NCBI GenBank assembly: GCA_023266695.1
Contig: JAHFPO010000006.1
Span: forward strand, 1-30,588
Length of the DNA stretch: 30,588 nucleotides
DNA from: Hyphomicrobiales bacterium
Lineage (GTDB): Bacteria; Pseudomonadota; Alphaproteobacteria; Rhizobiales; Xanthobacteraceae
Reading direction: 5' to 3'
Each line of letters begins with the position of its first letter. The first letter of the stretch is position 1. Both the position numbers and the translations under genes were made by a program. Positions 15,747 through 23,294 of the stretch are shown piece after piece. The notes below the pieces were generated by a model. The model made no database searches and had not been told where the DNA came from. It was given only the letters and a program-made list of their open reading frames with translations.

Positions 15747-17859
15747 GGGTGCTCCGCCCGGCGGCGCTCCCGCCTCTCCGCCGATAGCGGCCCGCCGCCC
15801 GGTCGAACGCCGATTCCACGGCGAACTTCTGGTCGACGATTACGCTTGGCTGCGCGATCCGAATTGGCGCGATGTCATGCGCGATCCAGCCCGGCTCGAC
15901 CAGAAGATACGCTCCTATCTCGAGGCCGAGAACCGACATGCGGTGGCCGCCCTCGCGGAGCTCGCCGATCTGAAGCGCAGCCTCGTTGCCGAGATGCGCG
16001 GCCGCATCAAGGAGGATGATTCCACCGTTCCGGCTCGCGACGGCTCCTTCGCCTATTTCATGCGCTATCGCGACGGCGGACAACATCCCCTGGTCTGCCG
16101 GCTACCGGCCGCGGGCGGAGCGGAGGAATTGCTGCTCGACGGCGACGCGCTGGCAGCGGGGCACGCCTATTATCAGCTCGGGCCGGCGCGCCATGCCCCC
16201 GACCATCGTTACCTCGCCTGGTCGGCCGATGATGCCGGCTCGGAGTTCTGCAAGGTCAGGGTCCGCGATCTCGCCAGTGGAGCCGATCTACCCGATCTGG
16301 TTGCGGACGCGACCGGAGCTGTGGTGTGGACCGCCGATGCCCGCGCCTTCTATTACGTGCGTCTCGACGCCGAGCACAGGCCTTCGCGGGTGTTTCTGCA
16401 CCGGCTCGGCATGCCGACCGCGGCGGACGTGCTCGTCTATGAGGAGCCGGATAAAGGCTTCTTCGTGAACATCGCCGAGCTGCGGGCGGGAACTTACGGT
16501 GTCATCTCCTGCGGAGACCACGAGACCAGCGAGATTTTATTGCTCGACCTTGCCGACCCATCCACTCCTCCCCGCCTCATCGCACCGCGCAAGACCGGAG
16601 AACGCTACGACGTCGAGCATCATCCCGATCTCGGCGGCACCTCGATGCTCATCATTCACACCAATGCGGAAGGCGCCGAAGATTTCAAGATCATGCTCGC
16701 GCCCCTATCGAACCCGGAGCGGAATTCATGGCGCGAGCTGGTGCCGCATCGCCCAGGCACCCTGATCCTCGATGCCGCCGTTTATCGCGACTGGCTGGTG
16801 CGCCTCGAGCGGGTGGAGGGCCTGCCGCGCGTCGTGGTGCGCCGCCTATCCGACGGGGGCGAGCACACCATCGCCTTCGCCGAGGAAGCCTATGCGCTGG
16901 GCATCGACCCGGGCTTCGAGTTCGTGACCGATATCTTGCGCTACTCCTATGCCTCGATGACGACGCCGACCGAGGTTTGGGACTACGACCTCAGCGCGTG
17001 TAGCCGCACCCTGCGCAAACGCCAGCAAGTGCCTTCCGGCCATGATCCAAAGCGCTACATCACCCGGCGCATCTTCGCTCCCGCCCAGGACGGCGAGACC
17101 GTGCCGATCTCGATTCTCCACCGCAGCGATCTGGCGATGGACGGGACCATGCCGTGCCTCCTCTACGGCTACGGCGCCTATGGGCATGCGATGCCCGCGG
17201 CATTTCAGACCAACCGGCTTTCGCTGGTCGACCGCGGCTTCGTCTATGCAATCGCCCATGTACGCGGCGGCACCGAGAAGGGCTGGCGCTGGTATCGTGA
17301 GGGCAAGCTCGCGCACAAGGAGAACACGTTTTCGGACTTCATCGCAGTGGCCGAGTACCTTCAGCGCGAGGGTTTCGCCGCGAAGAACCGGATCGTCGCG
17401 CATGGCGGTTCGGCCGGCGGACTGCTCATGGGCGCGGTTGCAAACCTGCGCCCGGATCTTTTCGTCGGAATCATTGCCGAAGTCCCGTTCGTCGACGCGC
17501 TCAACACCATGCTCGACGACACGCTGCCGCTCACCCCGCCGGAATGGCAGGAATGGGGTAATCCGCTCATCGATGCTGAAGTCTTGCGGCGCCTTCGCGG
17601 GTATTCGCCCTATGACAATGTGCGCGCGCAGGATTATCCGGCAATGCTGGTGCTCGCCGGCCTCACCGACCCGCGCGTGACCTATTGGGAGCCGGCGAAA
17701 TGGGTCGCCAAGCTGCGTGCACTCAAGACCGATCGGCGGCTCTTGCTGCTCAAGACCAATATGGATGCTGGCCATGGTGGAGCGGCCGGACGCTTCGACC
17801 GGCTCGAGGAGGTCGCGCTCGGCTATGTCTTTGCGTTAAGGACAGTGGGGCTGGTGTAG
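15718..17859 (+). CDS. opdB: Oligopeptidase B / prolyl oligopeptidase family S9 serine peptidase
   Basis: From the ATG at 15718 the 713-aa protein has the S9A layout. The N-terminal segment includes DDYAWLRDPNW (40-50), then a seven-bladed propeller (about 75-425) and the C-terminal alpha/beta hydrolase. The catalytic triad is Ser565 (GGSAGG), Asp651 (AGLTDPRV) and His686 (DAGHGG). YGYGAYG and HVRGGTEKGWRWY are further family motifs. Oligopeptidase B cleaves short peptides after basic residues in the cytoplasm. The start is uncertain, as an in-frame ATG lies at 15655 within msrB, but family similarity starts only after about residue 25. It is convergent with the ATP-grasp gene, 20 bp away. 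Confidence 0.92.
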   Translation: MKAPTKKRSKGAPPGGAPASPPIAARRPVERRFHGELLVDDYAWLRDPNWRDVMRDPARLDQKIRSYLEAENRHAVAALAELADLKRSLVAEMRGRIKEDDSTVPARDGSFAYFMRYRDGGQHPLVCRLPAAGGAEELLLDGDALAAGHAYYQLGPARHAPDHRYLAWSADDAGSEFCKVRVRDLASGADLPDLVADATGAVVWTADARAFYYVRLDAEHRPSRVFLHRLGMPTAADVLVYEEPDKGFFVNIAELRAGTYGVISCGDHETSEILLLDLADPSTPPRLIAPRKTGERYDVEHHPDLGGTSMLIIHTNAEGAEDFKIMLAPLSNPERNSWRELVPHRPGTLILDAAVYRDWLVRLERVEGLPRVVVRRLSDGGEHTIAFAEEAYALGIDPGFEFVTDILRYSYASMTTPTEVWDYDLSACSRTLRKRQQVPSGHDPKRYITRRIFAPAQDGETVPISILHRSDLAMDGTMPCLLYGYGAYGHAMPAAFQTNRLSLVDRGFVYAIAHVRGGTEKGWRWYREGKLAHKENTFSDFIAVAEYLQREGFAAKNRIVAHGGSAGGLLMGAVANLRPDLFVGIIAEVPFVDALNTMLDDTLPLTPPEWQEWGNPLIDAEVLRRLRGYSPYDNVRAQDYPAMLVLAGLTDPRVTYWEPAKWVAKLRALKTDRRLLLLKTNMDAGHGGAAGRFDRLEEVALGYVFALRTVGLV

Positions 17860-17863
17860 TCGA

Positions 17864-17873
17864 AGGGGCCCCT
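17864..17873. repeat. Short GC palindrome between convergent genes
   Basis: AGGGGCCCCT, a perfect 10-bp palindrome, lies in the 20-bp gap between the opdB stop and the ATP-grasp stop. It could act as a shared bidirectional stop signal, but there is no T-run. Confidence 0.3.
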
Positions 17874-17879
17874 CGCGAT

Positions 17880-18842
17880 TCAGGTCTGGCAAGGCTCGAT
17901 CAAGGCCTCGGCCAGCGCCGCGGTGATCCCGAGGCCGGTGGCGCACTCGAGCCACATGTATTGGCCGGATGGATTGACTTCCAGGAATACGTAGCGGCCT
18001 TCCGGAGTCACGATGAAATCGAAAGCCCCGTAGATGAGGCCGAACGCCTGCATGAACGCAAGGATCTTGGCCTCGATCTCGCCCGGCAGTTCGACAGCTT
18101 CGTAATTCACGTCGTGCAGCGCCCGCCGCCAATCCAGTGCCGCCTCGGCAAGCATCTGTGATTCGATCCTGGCGCTGAAGACGCGCGCGCCCACCACCGT
18201 GATCCTGAGCTCATATGATTTCTTCACGCGCTCCTGGAATATTCCCGGGGTATGCCGGATGAGATCGAGGCTCGCAAGCCGCTCCTCGGTGAGCAAACCG
18301 GTGAACAGGACCTGGCCCGGAGCCATGTTTCTCGGTTGCGAGAGGCCCTTGTAGATTGTCGGCTCGTTCGAGCTCACAACGAAACGGCGAACTTCATCCG
18401 GATCGTTGGTGACGATCGTCCGCGGTATATTCAGCCCAAGCTGGCTGGCCATGAACAACTGAGCCGGTTTGGACTTGGCGATCCGCTCGCGCTGCGGGTG
18501 GTTGATCCAAACGAACTTGCCGGTCGTCATCAGCGCTGCAAGCGCCATTTGTGCTTCCGTCTCCGCGAAGCGCCTCTCCTCGCCTTGAAGCTCAGGCGGA
18601 AATCCAACCGGCTGATCCCATTGCCACCAGACGCTGCCGATCGATTCGAGGTCGATCCTGCGGCCATCGGCGAAGATTTCCCCGTCAACGCCGCCATTCG
18701 ATAGGCGGTAGGTCAGAACGGAGTCGAGCGGAAATTCGCGTGTGTTCCAGCGCAGGCAGGACGCGCCGCGATTTCGCAACTCGGCGAGAATAAGGTCGGC
18801 GGCCGGATCAAAGCGCGCGGTGATGAGCAGAACGGTTTTCAT
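17880..18842 (-). CDS. MvdD-like ATP-grasp peptide ligase (RiPP/graspetide maturase family)
   Basis: The 320-aa product matches the MvdC/MvdD-type ATP-grasp ligases, which use ATP to close ester or amide bonds between side chains of a ribosomal peptide. The N-terminal domain contains DLESIGSVWWQWDQP (64-78). Then come NHPQRERIAKSKPAQLFMAS and LGLNIPRTIVTNDPDEVRRF (136-155), the nucleotide-binding KGLSQP, and the metal-binding FLEVNPSGQYMWLE (286-299, Glu288 and Asn290). The ATG at 18842 is favoured; a GTG directly before it is also possible. The gene follows the 96-aa Tat-signal protein by 35 bp on the same strand, the usual order for precursor then maturase. The substrate is not proven. Confidence 0.88.
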   Translation of the reverse strand: MKTVLLITARFDPAADLILAELRNRGASCLRWNTREFPLDSVLTYRLSNGGVDGEIFADGRRIDLESIGSVWWQWDQPVGFPPELQGEERRFAETEAQMALAALMTTGKFVWINHPQRERIAKSKPAQLFMASQLGLNIPRTIVTNDPDEVRRFVVSSNEPTIYKGLSQPRNMAPGQVLFTGLLTEERLASLDLIRHTPGIFQERVKKSYELRITVVGARVFSARIESQMLAEAALDWRRALHDVNYEAVELPGEIEAKILAFMQAFGLIYGAFDFIVTPEGRYVFLEVNPSGQYMWLECATGLGITAALAEALIEPCQT

Positions 18843-18877
18843 CACCGCGCGCCAACTTCAACGTCGATTTGGTGGCG

Positions 18878-19168
18878 CTACTCGTCGTATTTCGGGCAGT
18901 CGCTGCAGCCAGCCGTCACCTTTGCCAGCTTCAGCTCATTGTTCTTGTCGTAAATCGGCTTGCGTGTGATGGGGTCGACCATCACCTGCAGCTCGCGATC
19001 ATAGGCCATCTCCGGAATGCGCATCTCGGTGCCCTTGTCCAGGAATTGCCGGGCGAAAAGCTTGTCCGAGCCGGCGACTACCGCTATCGCGGTTCCGGTC
19101 GCACCTAGTCCGAACAGCTTCAGCCACCGGCGACGCTCTGAGCTGAAGGAATTGGTTTCTTTCGTCAT
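18878..19168 (-). CDS. Tat-signal small protein, candidate precursor for the ATP-grasp ligase
   Basis: From the ATG at 19168, with GGAGAGGG close upstream, the product is 96 aa. It opens with a twin-arginine signal (S10-E-R-R-R-W-L-K, then hydrophobic LFGLGATGTAIAVVAG to about 33) and has no clear AxA cleavage site. A soluble part follows, IPEMAYDRELQVMVDPITRK, and a C-terminal end KVTAGCSDCPKYDE with a CxxC and several Thr/Ser/Lys and Asp/Glu residues. Those side-chain pairs are the kind cross-linked in graspetides. Codon usage supports a real gene. It directly precedes the ATP-grasp gene. It could instead be a small exported metal- or thiol-binding protein; no family is recognised. Confidence 0.7.
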   Translation of the reverse strand: MTKETNSFSSERRRWLKLFGLGATGTAIAVVAGSDKLFARQFLDKGTEMRIPEMAYDRELQVMVDPITRKPIYDKNNELKLAKVTAGCSDCPKYDE

Positions 19169-19184
19169 AGGTCCCTCTCCAGAT

Positions 19185-19220
19185 TTCAGCATTCGTCCGT
19201 GAACGCTGCAAAATGCTGAA
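19185..19220. repeat. Inverted repeat upstream of the Tat-signal gene
   Basis: TTCAGCAT (19185-19192) and ATGCTGAA (19213-19220) are perfect 8-bp arms separated by 20 bp. The element ends 17 bp before the start codon, immediately upstream of the ribosome site, and could be an operator or an mRNA hairpin in the leader. Confidence 0.6.
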
Positions 19221-19278
19221 CGGAGAAGGTTATCGGTGCAGCTATCGGCTCGCCACAACTTTTGCGGAGAAGCGGTGC

Positions 19279-19431
19279 TCACCACAACCCGAACGGCCCG
19301 CGTCCGATCGCGTGGTCGGTCTCCGGCGTGATGCCCCAGGGCCGCTGCTGGTCCGGCGCGATGAGCGGCCGGCCGGTCTCGTCGGTCATGCCGATGATCG
19401 AGAAGGAATCGCCGGGCGCGGTGCTGGACGC
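19279..19431 (-). pseudogene. Truncated gene tail (about 50 codons) with strong coding bias
   Basis: On the minus strand the frame encoding SFSIIGMTDETGRPLIAP and ending GRGPFGLW has almost every third codon position G or C and stops with TGA at 19279. Upstream of about 19431 the same frame loses this bias at once and has no supported start; a GTG at 19494 has no ribosome site. This looks like the 3' end of a gene whose 5' part was lost. Alternatively it is a short gene starting at the ATG at 19389. Family not recognised. Confidence 0.45.
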
Positions 19432-19606
19432 TGGCAGTCTCGGAACAGAGTTTTTACCGCTGGCGTAAGGTGTTCGGAGGGCTGAAGGTTTCACAGGCTA
19501 ACCAACCCATGGCGCCCGCCGTGTCCTTAAACTAATATTCAACCCGGACCACTCAGTGGGGGCCGGTCAGCGAACGTCGCGGTATCGCAACCGGCCCAAC
19601 TGGCCT

Positions 19607-20275
19607 TCACTGCGCCGGTCCGCTGAATTCGACATCGGCTTCCGCGCCGGTACGGGTCACGTGCTCCTGCAGTTCCGCGAGCGAGTTGAAGCGAACGGTT
19701 CCCATCGGCAACTCGGCCTCGATCGATCCATCTGAATAGAGCGTGTAGGCCATGCCGCCGATGATGCCGGAGCGCACTACCGCGGCACCTGAAGGATTTT
19801 TGCTCGTAACGATCGAAGGCTCACTCGGTCTCGACCGGAAAGTCATGCCGGCAGCGTAAGGATCCGCTATCGCACCGCGCTCACGGCGGCGTTCGTCAAT
19901 CGATGCAGTGGCTATGGGTGAACCCTCGCGGCGCAAGGAAGCGTGCTCGTGGCTCGGAACTGAACGTCCCATCTGAGCCGAAGATGATGGCGCTGACGGC
20001 GGCATCGAATAATCCATTGACGAGGACGCACCCATAGGCGGCCGCCCGCCCAACAAGGACGCGAGCATCTCGATCCGTCTCATCAGACCCTGGAGCGATT
20101 GCAGTACCAGCGCGATCCCGAACAAAACCAGGCCGCCGACAAAGCTGATGGTGCCGCTTTGGATGAGCGTGCTGCCGAGTCCCAATCCCAAGGCCCAAGA
20201 CGGTGCCCCCGCAGCAATTCCTCCCAACCCCGCGAGAACGAGGACGGCCCCGAGAACGATCAATAATTGCGGCAT
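19607..20275 (-). CDS. Membrane protein of unknown function (Rhizobiales type)
   Basis: The 222-aa product has two membrane helices (about 4-24 and 40-62) and a Ser/Pro-rich cytoplasmic or periplasmic linker (75-165). It ends in a compact conserved-looking domain: RSGIIGGMAYTLYSDGSIEA, then ELPMGTVRFNSLAELQEHV. The end domain looks like a short sheet/helix module seen in Rhizobiales hypothetical proteins. I do not recognise a named family and no function is proposed. It stands alone, divergent from sodB. Confidence 0.7.
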   Translation of the reverse strand: MPQLLIVLGAVLVLAGLGGIAAGAPSWALGLGLGSTLIQSGTISFVGGLVLFGIALVLQSLQGLMRRIEMLASLLGGRPPMGASSSMDYSMPPSAPSSSAQMGRSVPSHEHASLRREGSPIATASIDERRRERGAIADPYAAGMTFRSRPSEPSIVTSKNPSGAAVVRSGIIGGMAYTLYSDGSIEAELPMGTVRFNSLAELQEHVTRTGAEADVEFSGPAQ

Positions 20276-20501
20276 CGCCTACGCAACTCCGAACGCCGAA
20301 TGGCAGAGGGTCGTATTTTGCTCTTTCATTTCTCCCACCGGAAGGCGGCAAATCGGCGGCACCGATCTACCATCTTCCCACCGGCGGCTGGAACAAGGCT
20401 AAAATAATAATCGTTTATTTCCAGTTTGGATTTTGCAGATGGCCCGTCCGGGCCATATATATGGGCTATTATCCCCCTTCCGCCCGGCAGGAGAGACCCC
20501 C
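20276..20501. promoter_or_regulatory. sodB upstream region with an 18-bp perfect hairpin
   Basis: ATGGCCCG (20439-20446), TC, CGGGCCAT (20449-20456) form a perfect inverted repeat followed by ATATATATG. The upstream block 20400-20436 is AT-rich. The hairpin lies about 45 bp before the sodB start and could be an operator over its promoter. No further gene in this gap. Confidence 0.45.
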
Positions 20502-21098
20502 ATGTCCTTTACATTACCGGATCTGCCCTATGCCCATGACGCGCTAGCCCCTTACATGTCGCGCGAGACCCTCGAGTACCACCACGACAAGCATCATCTC
20601 GCCTATGTCAATAACGGAAACAACCTGCTCAAAGGCTCCGGCCTCGAGGGCAAGAGCCTCGAAGAGATCGTGAAAGGGGCTTTCGGCAAGAATGCAGGCC
20701 TCTTTAACAATGCCGGCCAGCATTACAACCACAACCATTTCTGGAAATGGATGAAGCCCAAGGGCGGCGGCAAGATTCCGGGCGCACTCGAGAAAAAAAT
20801 CGTCGCCGACCTCGGCTCGGTCGAAAAAATGAAGGAGGATTTCATCCAGGCCGGCGTTACCCAGTTCGGCTCCGGCTGGTGTTGGCTCGCACTCAAGGAC
20901 GGCAAGATCATCATCACCAAGACACCGAATGGCGAGAGTCCGCTCGTCCACGGCGTCACCCCGATCCTCGGTTGCGACGTGTGGGAGCATTCCTATTACA
21001 TCGACTATCGCAATCGCCGGCCGGACTATCTCAAGGCGTTCGTCGAGAACCTGGTGAATTGGGAATATGTCGCTGAATTGCTTGCCAAGGCGAAGTGA
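20502..21098 (+). CDS. sodB: Superoxide dismutase, Fe-type
   Basis: The 198-aa enzyme converts superoxide to oxygen and hydrogen peroxide. Metal ligands are His27 (EYHHDKHH), His77 (NNAGQHYNHNHFW), Asp159 and His163 (DVWEHSYYIDYRNRRPDYL). Gln73 in the second motif, together with TPNGESPL instead of the Mn-type NQDSPL, points to iron. The length and the start MSFTLPDLPY match E. coli SodB closely. GGAGAG precedes the ATG at 20502; a longer in-frame start at 20433 lies within the promoter region and is rejected. There is no signal peptide, so it is cytoplasmic. Confidence 0.96.
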   Translation: MSFTLPDLPYAHDALAPYMSRETLEYHHDKHHLAYVNNGNNLLKGSGLEGKSLEEIVKGAFGKNAGLFNNAGQHYNHNHFWKWMKPKGGGKIPGALEKKIVADLGSVEKMKEDFIQAGVTQFGSGWCWLALKDGKIIITKTPNGESPLVHGVTPILGCDVWEHSYYIDYRNRRPDYLKAFVENLVNWEYVAELLAKAK

Positions 21099-21231
21099 GC
21101 CCCGACTCTACAGGTTCGGCAAACACTATCCGGTTACCGCCACGCAGTGTGGATTCATCGCGCGATCTCAACGCGCGAGGCGTGACGGAGTTTGTCCTGG
21201 CGATACGGGTAACTCGATCCAGGAGGAAGCA

Positions 21232-21261
21232 ATGGCGTGCTCATGCTGCGCCGCACGCTAA
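21232..21261 (+). CDS. Nine-codon Cys-rich mini-ORF with strong ribosome site
   Basis: AGGAGG sits five bases before an ATG that encodes MACSCCAAR and then TAA. Three of nine residues are Cys. Such a strong ribosome site before so short a frame suggests it is translated. It may be a leader peptide sensing cysteine or metals, or a tiny functional peptide. The next gene starts 121 bp downstream. There is no clear attenuator, only a TTTTTT stretch at about 21282-21287. Confidence 0.45.
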   Translation: MACSCCAAR

Positions 21262-21382
21262 CCGATTATGCAAGCTGGATTTTTTGCCTCGATGAGATTG
21301 CACAAATTCACCTCAGTTTGATATTTATATGACGTTTATGTGATCATGGGGGCGGCGACAGCTATTCATCCGTATCGCCTGA

Positions 21383-23113
21383 ATGTTTCCGGGGCAGTCA
21401 GCACCATTTTCCATGCGTAGCCATCCCGCACATGCGCGTATTCTCGCCGCGCCAGCAGATCGTTTGACTGCGGGAGTGCTGGCGGCACTTCTGGTCGTGG
21501 CGCTTGTAACTTTCCGCGATTACGGCCTCGGCTGGGACGACTACGGGCTCGCGCATTACGGCAAGCTGCTCTTCGCCTATTACGCCTCCGGATTTAAGGA
21601 TCAGAGCGTCTTCTCTTTTTACAATCTCTTCTATTACGGCGGCGGTTTCGACCTCGCCGCTACCGCGCTCGAAAAAATTCTTCCGTTTGACGTATTCGAG
21701 GTGCGTAGACTGCTTGGCGCCCTTATCGGCATCGCGGGTCTTGCGATCGTCTGGCGCACTGCGCGCCGCCTCGCGGGCCCGGTCGCGGGACTTGCCGCCG
21801 TTGTATTGCTCATGACCTGCCCGCTCTATTACGGGCACATGTTCATCAATGCGAAGGACACGCCGTTCGCAGTTGCGATGGCATTCCTGCTCTATACGCT
21901 GTTGCGCGCATTCCAGGAGCACCCGCGGCCACGCCCTGCGACGATCGCGCTGTTCGGAGTTGCGCTTGGCTTGACGATCGGTACACGGATTATCGGTGGC
22001 ATTTCGATCGTGTTTGCCGCAATTGCCGTGGTGGTCCTGTTCGCCATCGAAGCGCGCACGTTTGGAGCCAAGACCTCCTCGTTCCGAATCGGCAGTTTGA
22101 TGGGACGGCTCGTGCTGGCGCTGCCGCTCGCCTATGTCGTCATGGGAATCACATGGCCTTGGGGGGTGCAGGCGCCTCTCAATCCGCTGCACGCGCTCGA
22201 ATATTATTCCCATTTCTGGGAGACGCCCTGGAAGGAACTATTCGACGGTGTGCGAATCCTCATCCCGGATATGCCGTCGACCTACGTTCCGAAGCTGAGC
22301 CTCCTCAAGCTGCCGGAAATCTTCGTGACGCTCGCGATCGCGGGAACGGCGGGCGCGTCAGTCATGGTTCTGCGCGGTGAAATCGAGCCGTGGCGGCGCG
22401 CGTCCCTTGCGCTATTCGTATCAGCCGCGATGTTGCCGATCATGATCTCTGTCGTGACGAGGCCCGTGCTCTATAACGGCATTCGTCATTTCTTGTTCGT
22501 CATTCCGCCTTTTGCCGTGCTCGCCGGTCTCGCTGCCGCCTACTTATTCGAGCGCCTCAAGGCCTATGCGCGCCCCGCAGCCGCAATCGGTGTCACTGCA
22601 TTCTCCGCCCTCGTCGCGTTGACCGTTGTCGACCTTATCCGTATCCATCCCTATCAATATGTACTGTTCAATCATCTCGCTGGCGGTGTGCGCGGAGCCC
22701 ACGACCGTTACATGGTCGATTATTGGGGTCTCGGCTTAAAGGAGGCATCGGAGGCGCTGCTCGAGCGGATGGAGCGTGAGAACATCACCCCGCCCGAGGG
22801 TCGCGTGTGGAAGGTAGCGGTCTGCGGTCCGTCCCAGACCGTCAGATTCGAGCTTGGACCCGATTTCGAGGCATCGGAAGACACCAAAGGCGCCGATTTC
22901 GCGTTTTCGCTCGGAACCTTTTATTGCGCCAAACTCGACGCGCCGGTCCTTGCCGTTGCCGAGCGTGAAGGTGTCATCTTCGCCCGCGTTTACGATTTGC
23001 GCGGTCGCTCCGTTGCGTCGACCTACATACCGCCTGCGCCCGACGACCTCGAGACAGCAAAGCCGAAGGTCACCACCTTCTGGCACTACGAGGAACAAAC
23101 GCATACGCCCTAG
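21383..23113 (+). CDS. GT39-like (PMT/ArnT type) membrane glycosyltransferase
   Basis: The 576-aa protein has around nine to ten membrane helices and belongs to the GT-C glycosyltransferases that use lipid-linked sugars at the periplasmic face. The first loop has the acidic motif GWDDYGLAHYG (Asp52, Asp53), and further blocks are LMTCPLYYGHMFINAKDTPF (142-161) and ITWPWGVQAPLNPLHALEYYSHFWETPW. The C-terminal 120 residues (from about 450) are soluble. Sugar donor and acceptor are unknown. The start at 21383 or the ATG at 21413 cannot be decided; neither has a clear ribosome site. Confidence 0.82.
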   Translation: MFPGQSAPFSMRSHPAHARILAAPADRLTAGVLAALLVVALVTFRDYGLGWDDYGLAHYGKLLFAYYASGFKDQSVFSFYNLFYYGGGFDLAATALEKILPFDVFEVRRLLGALIGIAGLAIVWRTARRLAGPVAGLAAVVLLMTCPLYYGHMFINAKDTPFAVAMAFLLYTLLRAFQEHPRPRPATIALFGVALGLTIGTRIIGGISIVFAAIAVVVLFAIEARTFGAKTSSFRIGSLMGRLVLALPLAYVVMGITWPWGVQAPLNPLHALEYYSHFWETPWKELFDGVRILIPDMPSTYVPKLSLLKLPEIFVTLAIAGTAGASVMVLRGEIEPWRRASLALFVSAAMLPIMISVVTRPVLYNGIRHFLFVIPPFAVLAGLAAAYLFERLKAYARPAAAIGVTAFSALVALTVVDLIRIHPYQYVLFNHLAGGVRGAHDRYMVDYWGLGLKEASEALLERMERENITPPEGRVWKVAVCGPSQTVRFELGPDFEASEDTKGADFAFSLGTFYCAKLDAPVLAVAEREGVIFARVYDLRGRSVASTYIPPAPDDLETAKPKVTTFWHYEEQTHTP

Positions 23114-23294
23114 AGTCTGATCAATTCGGATTGAATCGGCCTGCCCCGCTAACATTTTGATTTTGGGCGTGATCTTATCCGAAAACCGGTTCCCACTTTT
23201 CGGGATCACGCCCTAAGGTCGACGTGCAAGAATTGATTTTCCCCTCGCTATTTTGAACGATTCCCGCGGCTTCGGAAAATTTTCGCCTCGAGCA
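23114..23294. repeat. Rhizobiales-type extragenic palindromic repeat
   Basis: GGGCGTGATC (23165-23174) and GATCACGCCC (23204-23213) flank an inner CCGAAAA (23179-23185) / TTTTCGG (23197-23203) pair with ACCGGTTCCCAC in the loop region. From recall, this closely resembles a repeat element spread through Bradyrhizobium-, Rhodopseudomonas- and Rhodoplanes-like genomes. The preceding GAGTCTGATCAATTCGGATT segment also recalls the flanks of those elements. It may double as a transcription end for the glycosyltransferase gene and the convergent dipeptidase gene. Confidence 0.7.

Noticed and set aside
19187..19223. GAAC/GTTC pairs as a second LexA box near the Tat-signal gene
   Set aside because: The spacing is 13 rather than 7 bases.
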